A stretch of 53,409 bases of DNA from Paracoccaceae bacterium. Lineage in GTDB: Bacteria; Pseudomonadota; Alphaproteobacteria; Rhodobacterales; Rhodobacteraceae. The notes under the pieces were generated by a model. It had not been told where the DNA came from. It made no database searches and worked only from the letters and a program-made list of their open reading frames with translations. Position numbers and translations under genes: made by a program. Location of the stretch: contig JANZZL010000015.1 of the NCBI GenBank assembly GCA_026419405.1, positions 1-53,409 of the forward strand, read 5' to 3'. Within the stretch, counting starts at the first letter, position 1, and every line of letters starts with the position of its first letter. Below, one piece after another: positions 18,202 to 26,931 of this stretch.

Positions 18202-19275
18202 TCAGGTCCTGTCCCTGACCGGCGCCATCAGGGTGCCGAGGACCCCCTCGATCCCCAGGGCGAAGGACTGCGGCGCGGCCTTCCTCTGGCTCCAGACCGT
18301 TTCGGGCCGGCATTGCAGCGCCACCAGGCGCCCGCTGCGGTCGATGGCCCATTCGATGTCCTGCGGCCCGCCGATCGCCTTCTCCAGACGCCGCGCAAGT
18401 TGGGCGACGGCGATCACCTCGTCGTCCGACAGGCAGGGCTGCGTCCGGCGTTCGGCCTCGATCACGCGATCCACCGTGCGCCGGGCGGCAGGGTCGGCCA
18501 CGACCTCGTGCGTCTTCTCGGCGATGCGGCGCTTCTGGATCTGCATCAGCACCTTCTCGACGACGAAGTTGTCGGGCGTGATCTCGCCCGAGACCACGCT
18601 TTCGCCGAGGCCCCAGGAGGCGTCGATGACGATCTTCGTGCGGTCGCCGTTGATCGGGTCCAGCGTCATGGCGACGCCGGCGCTGCGGGCATCGACCATC
18701 TCCTGCACCGCCACGGCCATCAGCACCTCGATCTGGCCGAGGTGATGGTCGGCACGGTAGCTCATGGCGCGGGCGGTGAAGAGGCTCGCCCAGCAGGCGC
18801 GCACGCGGTCCACCACCTCGTCGGCGCCCACGACCCACAGATACGTGTCCTGCTGGCCGGCGAAGCTGGCATCCGGCATGTCCTCGGCCGTGGCGGAGGA
18901 GCGCACGGCCACCGGCAGATCGCCCGCGGGAGACATCCCGGCATAGGCCGCACGGATCGCGGCCTCGACCTCGGCGGGCATGGCGCGTTCGGTGACCAGC
19001 CGGCGGATCGCCTGCGAACGGGCTTCCTCGTCGGTGGCGTTGTGGGTGTCGAGATGCGCGAGCTCGGCGCGGATGGCCGCATCCAGACCGTTCGCCGCCA
19101 GATGCGCGGCATAGGCATCCGTCGCCACGGCAAAGCCGCGCGGCACTGGCACGCCCAGGGCGATCATCCGGGCCAGGCTTGCGCATTTCCCGCCCATGCG
19201 GGGATGGTCGGCCTCTGCCGCCGTCTCGAAGGGCAGGATGAAGCGCGGGTCGATGGTCGGATCACGGGCGATCAT
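18202..19275 (-). CDS. PEP-synthase N-terminal ATP-grasp subunit of a phenol phosphotransferase (PpsB/CreI-like)
   Basis: 357 residues, only the PPDK_N ATP-binding module: GGKCASLARM (29-38), the hallmark VRSSATAEDMPDASFAGQQ (124-142) and the terminal ALQCRPET. It has no phosphohistidine or PEP-binding domain, so it must work with a partner, evidently the product of the next gene (35 bases downstream). In this two-subunit scheme it would use ATP to phosphorylate the partner's histidine, giving AMP and phosphate. The length of about 39 kDa matches the 40-kDa subunit of phenylphosphate synthase. Its start overlaps the P450 stop by 4 bases. Confidence 0.87.
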   Translation of the reverse strand: MIARDPTIDPRFILPFETAAEADHPRMGGKCASLARMIALGVPVPRGFAVATDAYAAHLAANGLDAAIRAELAHLDTHNATDEEARSQAIRRLVTERAMPAEVEAAIRAAYAGMSPAGDLPVAVRSSATAEDMPDASFAGQQDTYLWVVGADEVVDRVRACWASLFTARAMSYRADHHLGQIEVLMAVAVQEMVDARSAGVAMTLDPINGDRTKIVIDASWGLGESVVSGEITPDNFVVEKVLMQIQKRRIAEKTHEVVADPAARRTVDRVIEAERRTQPCLSDDEVIAVAQLARRLEKAIGGPQDIEWAIDRSGRLVALQCRPETVWSQRKAAPQSFALGIEGVLGTLMAPVRDRT

Positions 19276-20525
19276 GTCACGTCCCATTCGATGTGGAGCG
19301 CCGTGGGCACCCGGAACGAGGTGTTGTGCGCGAAGGCAAAGTCCTGATCCGGCGCCAGACGCAGCGACGGCAGCCGGCGCGCCAGCTCGCGCATGGCGAT
19401 GCCGAACTCGAGCTTGGCCAGTTGCTGGCCGAGGCAGAAATGGATGCCGTAGCCGAAGGACAGGTGATTGCGCGCATTGGCGCGATCGATGTCGAGCGCG
19501 TCGCCGTCGGGGAAGACGTCGGGGTCGCGGTTCGCCGATCCCAGCAGCAGCAGCAGGTTGGCGCCCCTGGGAATGGCGACGCCGCCAACCTCGGTATCGG
19601 CCAGCGCCCGCCGGCGCCATGCCACGATCGAGGGCGTGAAGCGCAGGAACTCGTCGGTCGCCGCGGTCCACCTGTCGGGGTCGGCCTTCAGCCTTTCCCA
19701 CTGGTCGCGATGCAGCAGAACTTCGCGCAGCGCGTTGGTCAGCAGCGTCGTCGTCGTCTCGTGGCCGGCGAAGAGCACGGAATAGAGCACGCCCGCGATT
19801 TCGTCATCGCTGATCTCGGCCCCGTCCCGCTGCATGCGCACCATGTCGCCGGGCAGGTCATCGCCGGGGTCCGCCTTGGCCCTCGCCACCAGCGAGCGGC
19901 AGTAGGCCCAGTATTCGACCATGTTGTGCACATGGGGGATCTGCTCCTCGTCGCTGAGCTCGCCCCAGGTCAGAAGCGCCCGGCTGACCGCCCAGGCCTT
20001 CACCTTCGGCACCTCCGCTTCGGGCACGCCGACCAGACGGAACAGGACGTAGGCCGGCACGTCATAGGCGAACTCGCGGAAGAAATCGGCCTTGCCGCGA
20101 TGGGCGAACCTGTCGATCTCGCGGTTCACGATCTCGTGGATCTGCGGTTCGATCGCCTTGAACCGGCGCGGGCCGAAGCAGCTCTGCGCCACCTTGCGAA
20201 TGCGCGTGTGGTCCGGTGGAATGCGCGCCGAGAGGCCCGAATAGGCGGTGAAGCCGCCGGCCCTCAGGATCGCCCGGCCCGGCTCGCCCAGCGGCCGGAT
20301 CGGCGCCTGCGCGTTCTCCGAGGAGAACAGCTGCCAGTTCTCGAACACGGCCTTGATGTCGGCATGCCGCGTCACGACCCAGTAGCCCAGGCGCTCGGAG
20401 TAGAAGACCGGGGCATGCTCCCGGGCGTAGGCATAGAACGGGAAAGGATCGGTCAGGTCGAAGGGGTCGAAGTCTGCCGCCGCATCGGAGAACGGGCAGG
20501 CTTTCGCCGCAGCGATGGTGGTCAT
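19272..20525 (-). CDS. Cytochrome P450, class I (CreJ-like)
   Basis: 417 residues. I-helix AGHETTT (253-259), K-helix ExxR (E292-R295) and heme loop FGYGIHFC with Cys364 are all intact, as is the PDHTRIR motif (104-110). No membrane anchor, as in soluble bacterial P450s. GGGAGGA lies upstream of the ATG at 20523-20525; an upstream in-frame extension lacks conserved sequence. As first gene of the operon with its own ferredoxin and reductase at the end, it forms a complete three-component system. By analogy with CreJEF it may hydroxylate the aryl methyl group of a phosphorylated alkylphenol; that specificity is inferred. Confidence 0.93.
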   Translation of the reverse strand: MTTIAAAKACPFSDAAADFDPFDLTDPFPFYAYAREHAPVFYSERLGYWVVTRHADIKAVFENWQLFSSENAQAPIRPLGEPGRAILRAGGFTAYSGLSARIPPDHTRIRKVAQSCFGPRRFKAIEPQIHEIVNREIDRFAHRGKADFFREFAYDVPAYVLFRLVGVPEAEVPKVKAWAVSRALLTWGELSDEEQIPHVHNMVEYWAYCRSLVARAKADPGDDLPGDMVRMQRDGAEISDDEIAGVLYSVLFAGHETTTTLLTNALREVLLHRDQWERLKADPDRWTAATDEFLRFTPSIVAWRRRALADTEVGGVAIPRGANLLLLLGSANRDPDVFPDGDALDIDRANARNHLSFGYGIHFCLGQQLAKLEFGIAMRELARRLPSLRLAPDQDFAFAHNTSFRVPTALHIEWDVT

Positions 20526-20645
20526 TCTGTCCTCCCGGCAGAATCGGCGAGCCGGTGGGCATCGCCGGGACGCAGACAAATTGCCGCAAGCGCCTTTGGT
20601 TTTTCTTTAGTCCTGGTCTTGAAGTATTCTAATGGCTTGGCCGGT
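20526..20645 (-). promoter_or_regulatory. Probable promoter region of the nine-gene catabolic operon
   Basis: 120 bases between the regulator stop and the P450 start. Positions about 20595-20634 form an island unusually rich in A and T for this genome, reading on the minus strand TTAGAATACTTCAAGACC and then GGACTAAAGAAAAACC. It is the only non-coding gap in the operon big enough for a promoter and is the likely target of the adjacent activator. Similar short blocks ACTTCAAGA and ACTAAAGAA about 14 bases apart could be SARP-type repeats, but this is weak. Confidence 0.45.
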
Positions 20646-22175
20646 CTACGCCGTCAGCTTCCTGTACAGCCTGACGAGCGACTCGCTCCTCGGCCGGTCG
20701 TCGAAGCGCGAAAGCGAATCAAGGTAGAGCGCGTATTGCCGGTCGATCGCCTCGCGCCGGCCCAGCGCGGCGAAGACCTGCATCGCCTCCTCGTGCGCGA
20801 ACTCGGCCAGAGGGTCGAGGGCAAGCGCCTTGCGGCAATGGCTGAGCGCGGCCGAATGATCCTGCCGCGCACGGTAGATCCGCGCCGCATCGCGCTGCAC
20901 CTTGAGATACATGTCGCGCAGCCAGTAGCGGCGGGTCCAGCACCAGTCCCGTTCCTGGTCGTCGACATATTCCGAGGGGATGTCCTCGAACAGATCGCCC
21001 GTGTAGAGCCGATCCGCAGCCCGAAGGCAGATCAGCGCCTCGTCGTCGTCGCCGGCCCGGATATGCGTCTGCGACTGCCGGCAGAGCTGCTCGAAGGTCG
21101 AGATGTCGAGCCAGCTCCGCTCCGGCGGAACGAGGACATAGTTCGCGCCGTCGCGCAGGATGTGGCTCTGAGCGGGCTTTCTCGTCCCGCCATCGAGGAC
21201 CTGCCGCAGGCAGCGCACGGCATGGTGCAGCCGGTTGCGGGCCGCCGCGGCGCTTTCGGCCCCCGGCCAGAGGAGATCGGCCAGATCGTCGGCGGCCGCC
21301 CCCTTGCCTCCCTGCTGGAGAAGGTAGGCGAAGAGGGTCTTGGTCTTCATCGTGGCTCCGCCGGGAAGCGCCCAGTCGATCTGACGGCCATCCGCCCGAT
21401 AGACGCGCAGCCGGCCGAAGCAGCGGATCTTCCAGCGGTCGCGGACACCCTCGGCCGCGGGCTCCCTCTCCCTTGCCCGCCGGCTCAGCAGCCACATCGG
21501 ATCGGCGCCCTCGGCGGCGTGCCGCGCGACGGACGGCGTGGCGCGGGCGAGGCTCGCGGCCAGGCCGCCGAGCCAGAAGTCGACCTGCTCGCGCAGGGTG
21601 CCCTTCTCGTGCAGTCGCGGCGGCAGCCAGTGAGGGTTGCGGATCACGCCTTCCTCGGCCAGCACGCCGGGATGCCCGCGCAGGGCCGCGATCAGGTGTT
21701 CGTCGATCAGCAGGCTGCGGTTGTAGAGCGACACGACCCTGCGACCCGTCTTCCTCGCCAGGTCCTCCGCCACGCCCATCCAGCCCTCGAAGTTGGCCGT
21801 CGCCGACGCGGTGTTGAGACCCCATCCCATGTCCACCGCCAGGATGGTGCTGTCGGGACTGCCGCTCAGCCGTGCCTCGAGCTCCCGTCCGACCCGCCGC
21901 AGCGAGATCGGCACCACCTCGAAGCCCACGGCGCCGGTCGGGACGACCTCCATGCTCCCCTCCGGCATGAGGCGCGGGCGGACCGGCCTGCCCTCGGTCA
22001 GCGGCGTGACCAGCACCAGATGGCGCAGGCCCAGATGCCGCCGCGCCAGGCGGACGAAATCGCGCAGCAGTCGGCCCTGCGTCCTGCCGAAGAAGGCAAG
22101 GCTGCTGTCTGAAACGCGGTTGGGAAGGACCTGCTTCACCTCGGTTGCCAGAGCCTCAGGCGGATGAGCTTGCAC
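20646..22175 (-). CDS. Transcriptional activator: MEDS-like sensor fused to SARP/BTAD effector
   Basis: 509 residues. The N-terminal portion (about 20-200) resembles the MEDS (DcmR-type) sensory fold: FFGRTQGRLLRDFV, VDMGWGL, FEGWMGVAEDLARKTGRRVVSLYNR, ALRGHP and RNPHWLPP. A winged-helix SARP domain follows at about 250-330 (CFGRLRVYRADGRQIDWAL, ARNRLHHAVRCLRQVL), then a bacterial transcriptional activation domain with TPR-like helices to the end (DHSAALSHCRKALALDPLAEFAHEEAM). It lies 120 bases upstream of the P450 gene on the same strand and is the obvious regulator of the operon, perhaps sensing the phenolic substrate. The BTAD call is strong; MEDS is moderate. The start is uncertain because a small upstream frame overlaps it. 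Confidence 0.78.
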   Translation of the reverse strand: MQAHPPEALATEVKQVLPNRVSDSSLAFFGRTQGRLLRDFVRLARRHLGLRHLVLVTPLTEGRPVRPRLMPEGSMEVVPTGAVGFEVVPISLRRVGRELEARLSGSPDSTILAVDMGWGLNTASATANFEGWMGVAEDLARKTGRRVVSLYNRSLLIDEHLIAALRGHPGVLAEEGVIRNPHWLPPRLHEKGTLREQVDFWLGGLAASLARATPSVARHAAEGADPMWLLSRRAREREPAAEGVRDRWKIRCFGRLRVYRADGRQIDWALPGGATMKTKTLFAYLLQQGGKGAAADDLADLLWPGAESAAAARNRLHHAVRCLRQVLDGGTRKPAQSHILRDGANYVLVPPERSWLDISTFEQLCRQSQTHIRAGDDDEALICLRAADRLYTGDLFEDIPSEYVDDQERDWCWTRRYWLRDMYLKVQRDAARIYRARQDHSAALSHCRKALALDPLAEFAHEEAMQVFAALGRREAIDRQYALYLDSLSRFDDRPRSESLVRLYRKLTA

Positions 22176-22459
22176 GTGCTGTCCCGCCGGCGCAAGCCAT
22201 GCCCGCGGGTGCCGGTGCCGCTGCCCGCCGGCGCCATCGCCGGGGTGACCGCCGTAGCCATCCCGTCGGATCGGGACGGCGTCCTCCGGCCCATGCAGAT
22301 CCCGCGCGGGATGACCCCGACCACGGCCCGGACGCCCCAGACCCCGGGCAGCGTGACCATGACGCGGACGGGCGGCTCCGGCGGCGCGAGACCGGGGCGC
22401 AGATACATCACCGCGGCGATGACGGCGACAGGAACAGAGATTGCCGCAAGGCCCGGCAT
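22136..22459 (-). CDS. Possible small protein overlapping the regulator start (doubtful)
   Basis: A 107-residue frame from ATG 22457-22459 that ends 40 bases inside the regulator gene. It begins with a hydrophobic stretch (PGLAAISVPVAVIAAVMYL) that could be a signal anchor. It has a high share of G/C third positions, but so would chance frames here. No family is recognised and the C-terminal half is Arg/Thr-rich. It could equally be untranslated leader of the regulator. Confidence 0.22.
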   Translation of the reverse strand: MPGLAAISVPVAVIAAVMYLRPGLAPPEPPVRVMVTLPGVWGVRAVVGVIPRGICMGRRTPSRSDGMATAVTPAMAPAGSGTGTRGHGLRRRDSTCKLIRLRLWQPR

Positions 22460-23201
22460 CGGGCCCGAGCGAGGCAGGTCGGCGGGCGCTCCCTCGACCG
22501 GGATCCCGCAGATCACCGGCGGCGCCGGAGCGGGACGGTCGCGGCCGGCGTGCCGCCCGCCGCGGGCCCGGCGGCGCCCAGGGGCTCGGTGATCGCCGCG
22601 CGCCTGCCTCTCCGGCCCGGCAAGGCGGGCGCCCCTCGCCGCGCCGGCGGTCGCGGCACCCCGGGGATGCCGCGCCGGGGCGGGCTGTGGCCGGCGCTGA
22701 TCGTCACGGTGATCGCGGGTGCGGGCCAGCCTGACCGGGATGCCGCCGCAGGCAGGCCGACGCCGGGATGATCGCGCCGCGGCGCGATGGTTTCCCGCGT
22801 CCGGCATCGGGCGCGGCGCGCGGCGCGTTCGTCGCTCCGTCCCGGCAGAGGGGCCCCGACGCAGCGGACGCTGGCGTCACCGTCGGAAAGGATGCCGACG
22901 ACATCCCTCCGTCGCACGGTCTGGCGACTGAGCCGCTCCGTCGCTGTCGCCGCGTGCGGCATCGCCCGGTGTTCCCCGGTGCAGGAGAGGCAGGCCAGCA
23001 CCTCGGATGCGGTGCCATCCATCAGGGCGGCGGGCTCGGGCACCCGGGGCCGGATCCGGTCGGCGCCGCGCCGCCGCCGATGCCCGGGGGTCTTCCCCCC
23101 CCGTCTCCCCCCCACCCCGCACCGGCGATCCTGCCGGAACTGTCCTGTTCCGGCCGGAACCGGCCGAGCGTCGGAACCCCGCGGCGGGCGGGGCTGCCGG
23201 C
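22460..23201. other. Gene-poor stretch between the regulator and gnd
   Basis: About 740 bases with no frame that I can support on either strand; long frames are Arg/Pro/Ala-rich and unlike known proteins. The stretch near 23090-23113 is C-rich with runs of seven and eight C. It may be decayed sequence at the edge of the catabolic island, comparable to 8390-9289 on the other side. Confidence 0.45.
23133..23154 (-). terminator. Candidate terminator hairpin downstream of gnd
   Basis: Perfect 8-bp inverted repeat GCCGGAAC / GTTCCGGC with a 6-base loop, 48-69 bases beyond the gnd stop. No U-tract follows, so it may be a Rho-independent-like structure or only an mRNA 3-prime stabiliser. Confidence 0.4.
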
Positions 23202-24608
23202 TCAGCTGGCCCAGGGGCCGTGGTGGCTGCCCTCGGCGTCGATCCGTTCGAAACCGTGCGCGCCGAAGTAGTCGCGCTGCGCCTGGATCAGGTTGGTCGT
23301 GCCCCGTGCGGTGCGGAACGTGTCGTGCCAGGCCAGCGCCGCCGCCAGCGCGGGCGCGGGTTCGCCCGCCCCCGCCGCCGCGGCCACGACCCGGCGCAGC
23401 GCCGGCACCGTCTCGGCCAGCCGCGCCGCGAAGAAGGGCGCGAAGGCGAGGATGCCGTGCGGCACGCCCTCGCGGAAGGCATGAGCGATGTCGTCGAGCA
23501 GGCCCGAGCGGATGATGCAGCCCGCCCGCCAGACCTCGGCGCAGGCGGCCAGGTCGAGCCCCCAGCCGAATTCCTCCGAGGCGGCGGCGAGCACCTGGAA
23601 CCCCTGGCTCAGCGCCAGGATCCGCCCGGCGAGCAACGCCTTCTCGAGGTCGCCTTCGGTCGGAATCGGGCCGTGCGCCCGGTCCGGCGGGGCAAGCAGC
23701 GCCGTACCCGCCGCGCGCGCCGCGGCCGCGGCCGACCAGGCCCGGGCGGCCACGGCTGCCTCGGTGACCGTGGCGGGCACACCGAGCCGCTGTGCCTCGA
23801 TCACCGTCCAGCGTCCGGTGCCCTTCTGACCGGCGCGGTCGGCGATGACATCCACCACCGGCCGGCCGGTCGCCGGGTCGTCGGCCAGCAGCACCGCGGC
23901 AGTGATCTCGGTGAGATAGGCGTTGAGCGGCCCCTCGTTCCAGCCGGCGAAGACCTCGCCGATCGCATGCGCGCTGCGGCCCTCGGAGCGCATCAGCCCG
24001 TAGATCTCGGCGATGAGCTGCATGTCGGCATATTCGATGCCGTTGTGCACCGTCTTGACGAAATGCCCCGTCCCGTCGGGGCCGAGGAGCCGGGCACAGG
24101 GCATTCCCGCAAAGCGCGCCGCGATCGCCTCGAGCACCTCGCGCACCGCCTCCCAGGCCTGCGCGCTGCCGCCCGCCATCAGCGAGGGGCCCTGCCGCGC
24201 CCCGGCCTCGCCGCCCGAGACGCCGAGGCCGAGGAAGCGGATGCCCGCCGCCTCCAGCTCCGCCGACCGGCGGCGGGTGTCGCGGAAGTCGGCGTTGCCG
24301 CCGTCGACGAGCACGTCGCCGGGCTCGAGAAGCGGGCGCAGCGCGGCGATCTGGGCATCGGTCGCCTCGCCTGCCGGCACCATCAGGACGACCGCGCGCG
24401 GGCGGGCGAGCGCGGCGACGAGGGCCTGCGGCGTCTCCGCCGCGGTGATCCGCTCCGCGAGCGGTCCCGCCTCGGCGACGAACCCGGGCAGCCGCGCCGC
24501 GGTGCGGTTCGTCACGGCGACGGCGAAGCCCCGCTCGGCGATGTTGAGCGCCAGCGCCGAACCCATGGTGCCGAGGCCGACGAGACCGATCCGCGCGCTG
24601 CCGTCCAT
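23202..24608 (-). CDS. gnd: 6-phosphogluconate dehydrogenase, decarboxylating
   Basis: 468 residues, standard for the long form. NADP-binding GLGTMG (11-16), substrate signatures GVSGGEAGARQGPSLMAGG and HFVKTVHNGIEYADMQLIAE, the catalytic Lys in HFVKTVHN, and the C-terminal TNLIQAQRDYFGAHGFER typical of Gnd. It oxidises and decarboxylates 6-phosphogluconate to ribulose 5-phosphate, making NADPH. It stands alone, 118 bases from the methyltransferase upstream; that gap has two imperfect copies of CCCCGACGGCGC. A supply of NADPH to the nearby hydroxylases is possible but not implied by linkage. Confidence 0.95.
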   Translation of the reverse strand: MDGSARIGLVGLGTMGSALALNIAERGFAVAVTNRTAARLPGFVAEAGPLAERITAAETPQALVAALARPRAVVLMVPAGEATDAQIAALRPLLEPGDVLVDGGNADFRDTRRRSAELEAAGIRFLGLGVSGGEAGARQGPSLMAGGSAQAWEAVREVLEAIAARFAGMPCARLLGPDGTGHFVKTVHNGIEYADMQLIAEIYGLMRSEGRSAHAIGEVFAGWNEGPLNAYLTEITAAVLLADDPATGRPVVDVIADRAGQKGTGRWTVIEAQRLGVPATVTEAAVAARAWSAAAAARAAGTALLAPPDRAHGPIPTEGDLEKALLAGRILALSQGFQVLAAASEEFGWGLDLAACAEVWRAGCIIRSGLLDDIAHAFREGVPHGILAFAPFFAARLAETVPALRRVVAAAAGAGEPAPALAAALAWHDTFRTARGTTNLIQAQRDYFGAHGFERIDAEGSHHGPWAS

Positions 24609-24726
24609 TCCCGACCTCCTGCCCGGCTGCCGCCGAGCTTACCCCGACGGCGCCGGGGCGCAACGGGCCTGGCCTGCCCCGGCGCCGGATTCCGGCAGGT
24701 TCCCCCGACGGCGCGGGCGTGCAACC

Positions 24727-25434
24727 TCAGCGGCGGTGGATCACCGCCACCTGGTCGCGCCGCCGCTTGTCGTAGCCGGCCTGGAACAGGAAGCAGCCCG
24801 AGATCAGCGGCGCGAGCGCGTTGAACTCCGCCTCGAGACCGGGGTCGGCATGGCGGAACACCCGCGTCTCCGAGAACGAGCGGAACAGCGCCGCGGTCTT
24901 GGTGATGCCCGGCCGCTCGTAGGCCCGGGGCTGCCAGCGCAGGTCCTCGATGATGTAGAGCCCGCCCGAGGCGATCTTCGGGAACAGTTCGAGGAAGGCG
25001 AACTGCTGGTGGTGGCTGGCATGGCTCGCATCGTCGATGGCGATGTCGAGCGCGGGCAGCCGTGCCGCCGCCGCGCGGATGTTCTCGCGCCGGTCCATGT
25101 CGCAGCGCAGGAAGGTGAAGCGGTCGTGCGCGAACCAGGAGAAGTCGGAGACGTCGAGCCCGTAGATCCGCGCCCTGGGGAAGTACTCCAGCCACATCCG
25201 CACCGAAGGCAGGTCGGTCGTCCGGCGGTCCTCGCTCTGCCCGTGCTCCGGTCCGCCGATCTGCAAGCCCATCTCGAGGAAGCGGATCGCGCGGTTGCGG
25301 AAGGGGCGGAACAGCATCCCGTAGAGTTCGGTGTAGCGGTGCTTGGCCGAGCCCTTGTCGGAACCGTGGCGGTCGGCCAGCTCGGTCAGGTCGGGCGCGG
25401 GCGCGGCGGCGCCCCGGGCGGGGCGGGCGGGCAC
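24727..25434 (-). CDS. Class I SAM-dependent methyltransferase-like protein
   Basis: 235 residues. The string DLTELADRHGSDKGSAKHRYTELYG, then FLEMGLQIGG (SAM-binding motif I), IYGLDVSD (motif II acidic residue) and IDDASHASHHQQ / YIIEDL match the macrocin O-methyltransferase/TylF-like group, which includes many glycan-associated methyltransferases. The N-terminal 15 residues are Ala/Pro-rich and the start is a GTG at 25432-25434, only 3 bases after the argF stop, so it is likely translationally coupled to argF. The substrate is unknown; arginine biosynthesis gives no obvious role. Confidence 0.75.
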   Translation of the reverse strand: MPARPARGAAAPAPDLTELADRHGSDKGSAKHRYTELYGMLFRPFRNRAIRFLEMGLQIGGPEHGQSEDRRTTDLPSVRMWLEYFPRARIYGLDVSDFSWFAHDRFTFLRCDMDRRENIRAAAARLPALDIAIDDASHASHHQQFAFLELFPKIASGGLYIIEDLRWQPRAYERPGITKTAALFRSFSETRVFRHADPGLEAEFNALAPLISGCFLFQAGYDKRRRDQVAVIHRR

Positions 25435-25437
25435 GGC

Positions 25438-26364
25438 TCAGACCCCCAGGCACCAGCGCAGGATCGCCTTCTGCGCGTGGAGCCGGTTCTCGGCCTCGTC
25501 CCAGATCACCGAGTGCGGCCCGTCCATCACCCCGCTCGTCGCCTCGTCGTTGCGGTGCGCGGGCAGGCAGTGCATGAAGAGCGCGTCGGGCTTGGCCAGG
25601 CTCATCAGGTGCTCGTTGACCTGATAGGGGCGCAGCTGGTTGTGCCGCCGCTCGCGCGCGCTCTCGGGGTCGTGCATCGAGACCCAGGTGTCGGTGATCA
25701 CCACGTCGGCGCCGGCGACCGCCTTCTCGGGATCCCGCTCGATGGTGATCGGACGGCCCTTGGCCGCGGCGAAGTCGAGCCATTCCCGCTCGGGGTCGAG
25801 CGGCTCGGGCCCGGTGAAGGTGAGGTCGAAGCCGAACTGCGCGGCGGCATGCGCCCAGGAGGCGAAGACATTGTTGCCGTCGCCCGACCAGACGGCCCTG
25901 CGGCCGGCGATCGGCCCGCGGTGCTCCTCGTAGGTCATCACGTCGGCCATGATCTGGCAGGGATGGGTGCGGTTGGTGAGCCCGTTGATCACCGGCACGG
26001 TGGCGTGCTCGGCCATCTCCAGGAGCGTTGCCTCCTCGTAGGTGCGGATCATGATGAGATCGACATAGCGGCTCATCACCCGGGCGGTGTCGGCGATGGT
26101 CTCGCCGTGGCCGAGCTGCATCTCCCTGCCGGAGAGAACCATGGTCTCGCCGCCCATCTGGCGCACGCCGACGTCGAAGGAGACGCGGGTGCGGGTCGAG
26201 GGCTTCTCGAAGATCAGCGCGACCATGCGGCCGGAGAGCGGCAGGGTGTCGTCCGGCGCGCCCCTCGGGCGGTCCCCGCGCGCCGCCTTCATGGCGAGCG
26301 CGGCGTCGATCATCGCCCGGAGGGCGGCCGGGTCGGTCTTGTGGATGTCGAGGAAGTGCGGCAT
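25438..26364 (-). CDS. argF: Ornithine carbamoyltransferase
   Basis: 308 residues. Carbamoyl-phosphate motif STRTR (56-60), HPCQ (134-137) and the ornithine/catalytic HCLPAHR motif near residue 267 are all present. The enzyme makes citrulline from ornithine and carbamoyl phosphate in arginine biosynthesis. argD lies upstream on the same strand, as usual in alphaproteobacteria, but here 567 bases away, with a structured repeat element just before the argF start. Confidence 0.97.
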   Translation of the reverse strand: MPHFLDIHKTDPAALRAMIDAALAMKAARGDRPRGAPDDTLPLSGRMVALIFEKPSTRTRVSFDVGVRQMGGETMVLSGREMQLGHGETIADTARVMSRYVDLIMIRTYEEATLLEMAEHATVPVINGLTNRTHPCQIMADVMTYEEHRGPIAGRRAVWSGDGNNVFASWAHAAAQFGFDLTFTGPEPLDPEREWLDFAAAKGRPITIERDPEKAVAGADVVITDTWVSMHDPESARERRHNQLRPYQVNEHLMSLAKPDALFMHCLPAHRNDEATSGVMDGPHSVIWDEAENRLHAQKAILRWCLGV

Positions 26365-26931
26365 CGCGTCTTGCCTTGCTGGCTGGCGGCGGGCCGGGGG
26401 GCCGTCTGCCCCCCGGACCCCCCGAGGATACTTGGAAAAGGGGAAGATCAGGAGCGGCGGAACTCCATCACGATGACCGGGGTGCCGTGCCCGAGGGGCC
26501 GGACCCGGTCGGCTTCGGGGCCGGCTTGCCGGCAGGCCCGGACGCCGCGCCCCACCGCCGGATCGGGGCCGATCACCACGGCCGGTCGGCGCTCGACCCG
26601 GAGCCCTTCCCGGCGCTGGCGGACAGAGCCCGCGGCGTGGCCGCGGCCGGTCAGGCCGGGTTCCGCCTGGACGGTCGCGGGAGCGCCGGCCCCCGCCGGA
26701 AAGCCGATGCGCAGCGGAATCGGGCGCCGGCGGGCCGGGCGCTGCTGCGCATGGGTGAGGGACCGGCCGTCATCGCGGACGATGCGCGTGTCGGTCGGGC
26801 CGGTTCCGGGGTTCCGATCGGTGCGGGCGGTCCGGACCACCGGGCCGCCTCGCCGGGCGCGGATGCGGGGGCCGGCGGGACGACGCCGCGGCGGCGGGCG
26901 GCCGGCCGGCGTCACCGGCACGGAGGCGTGC
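26365..26931. other. argD-argF spacer with possible short frame
   Basis: 567 bases. The argF-proximal end holds a hairpin repeat element (26391-26450). A minus-strand frame ending at 26448 (terminal residues [14 protein letters not shown]) is open back past 26900 with moderately coding-like codon use, but it lacks a convincing start, SD or known family. I see no gene I can support. Confidence 0.4.
26391..26450 (+). repeat. Dispersed hairpin/TATTTGG-type intergenic element, copy 1
   Basis: 8-bp stem CCGGGGGG / CCCCCCGG (26394-26416) followed by core ACCCCCCGAGGATACTTGG (26417-26435) and an A/G-rich tail. The core matches copy 2 (50349-50367) at 16 of 19 positions and both have a G6/C6 hairpin directly before. 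I recall elements of this form between genes in Rhodobacterales genomes; they may act as terminators or mRNA-end structures. Confidence 0.65.

Noticed and set aside
16352-19275. A single housekeeping PEP synthase or pyruvate phosphate dikinase
   Set aside because: The ATP-grasp and His domains are on separate genes and the typical PEP-binding catalytic barrel is missing, with a long unrelated N-terminal region instead.
22513-24663. Minus-strand frame of about 700 codons overlapping gnd in another frame
   Set aside because: Gnd motifs are intact in the neighbouring frame; this one is Arg/Gly-rich noise.
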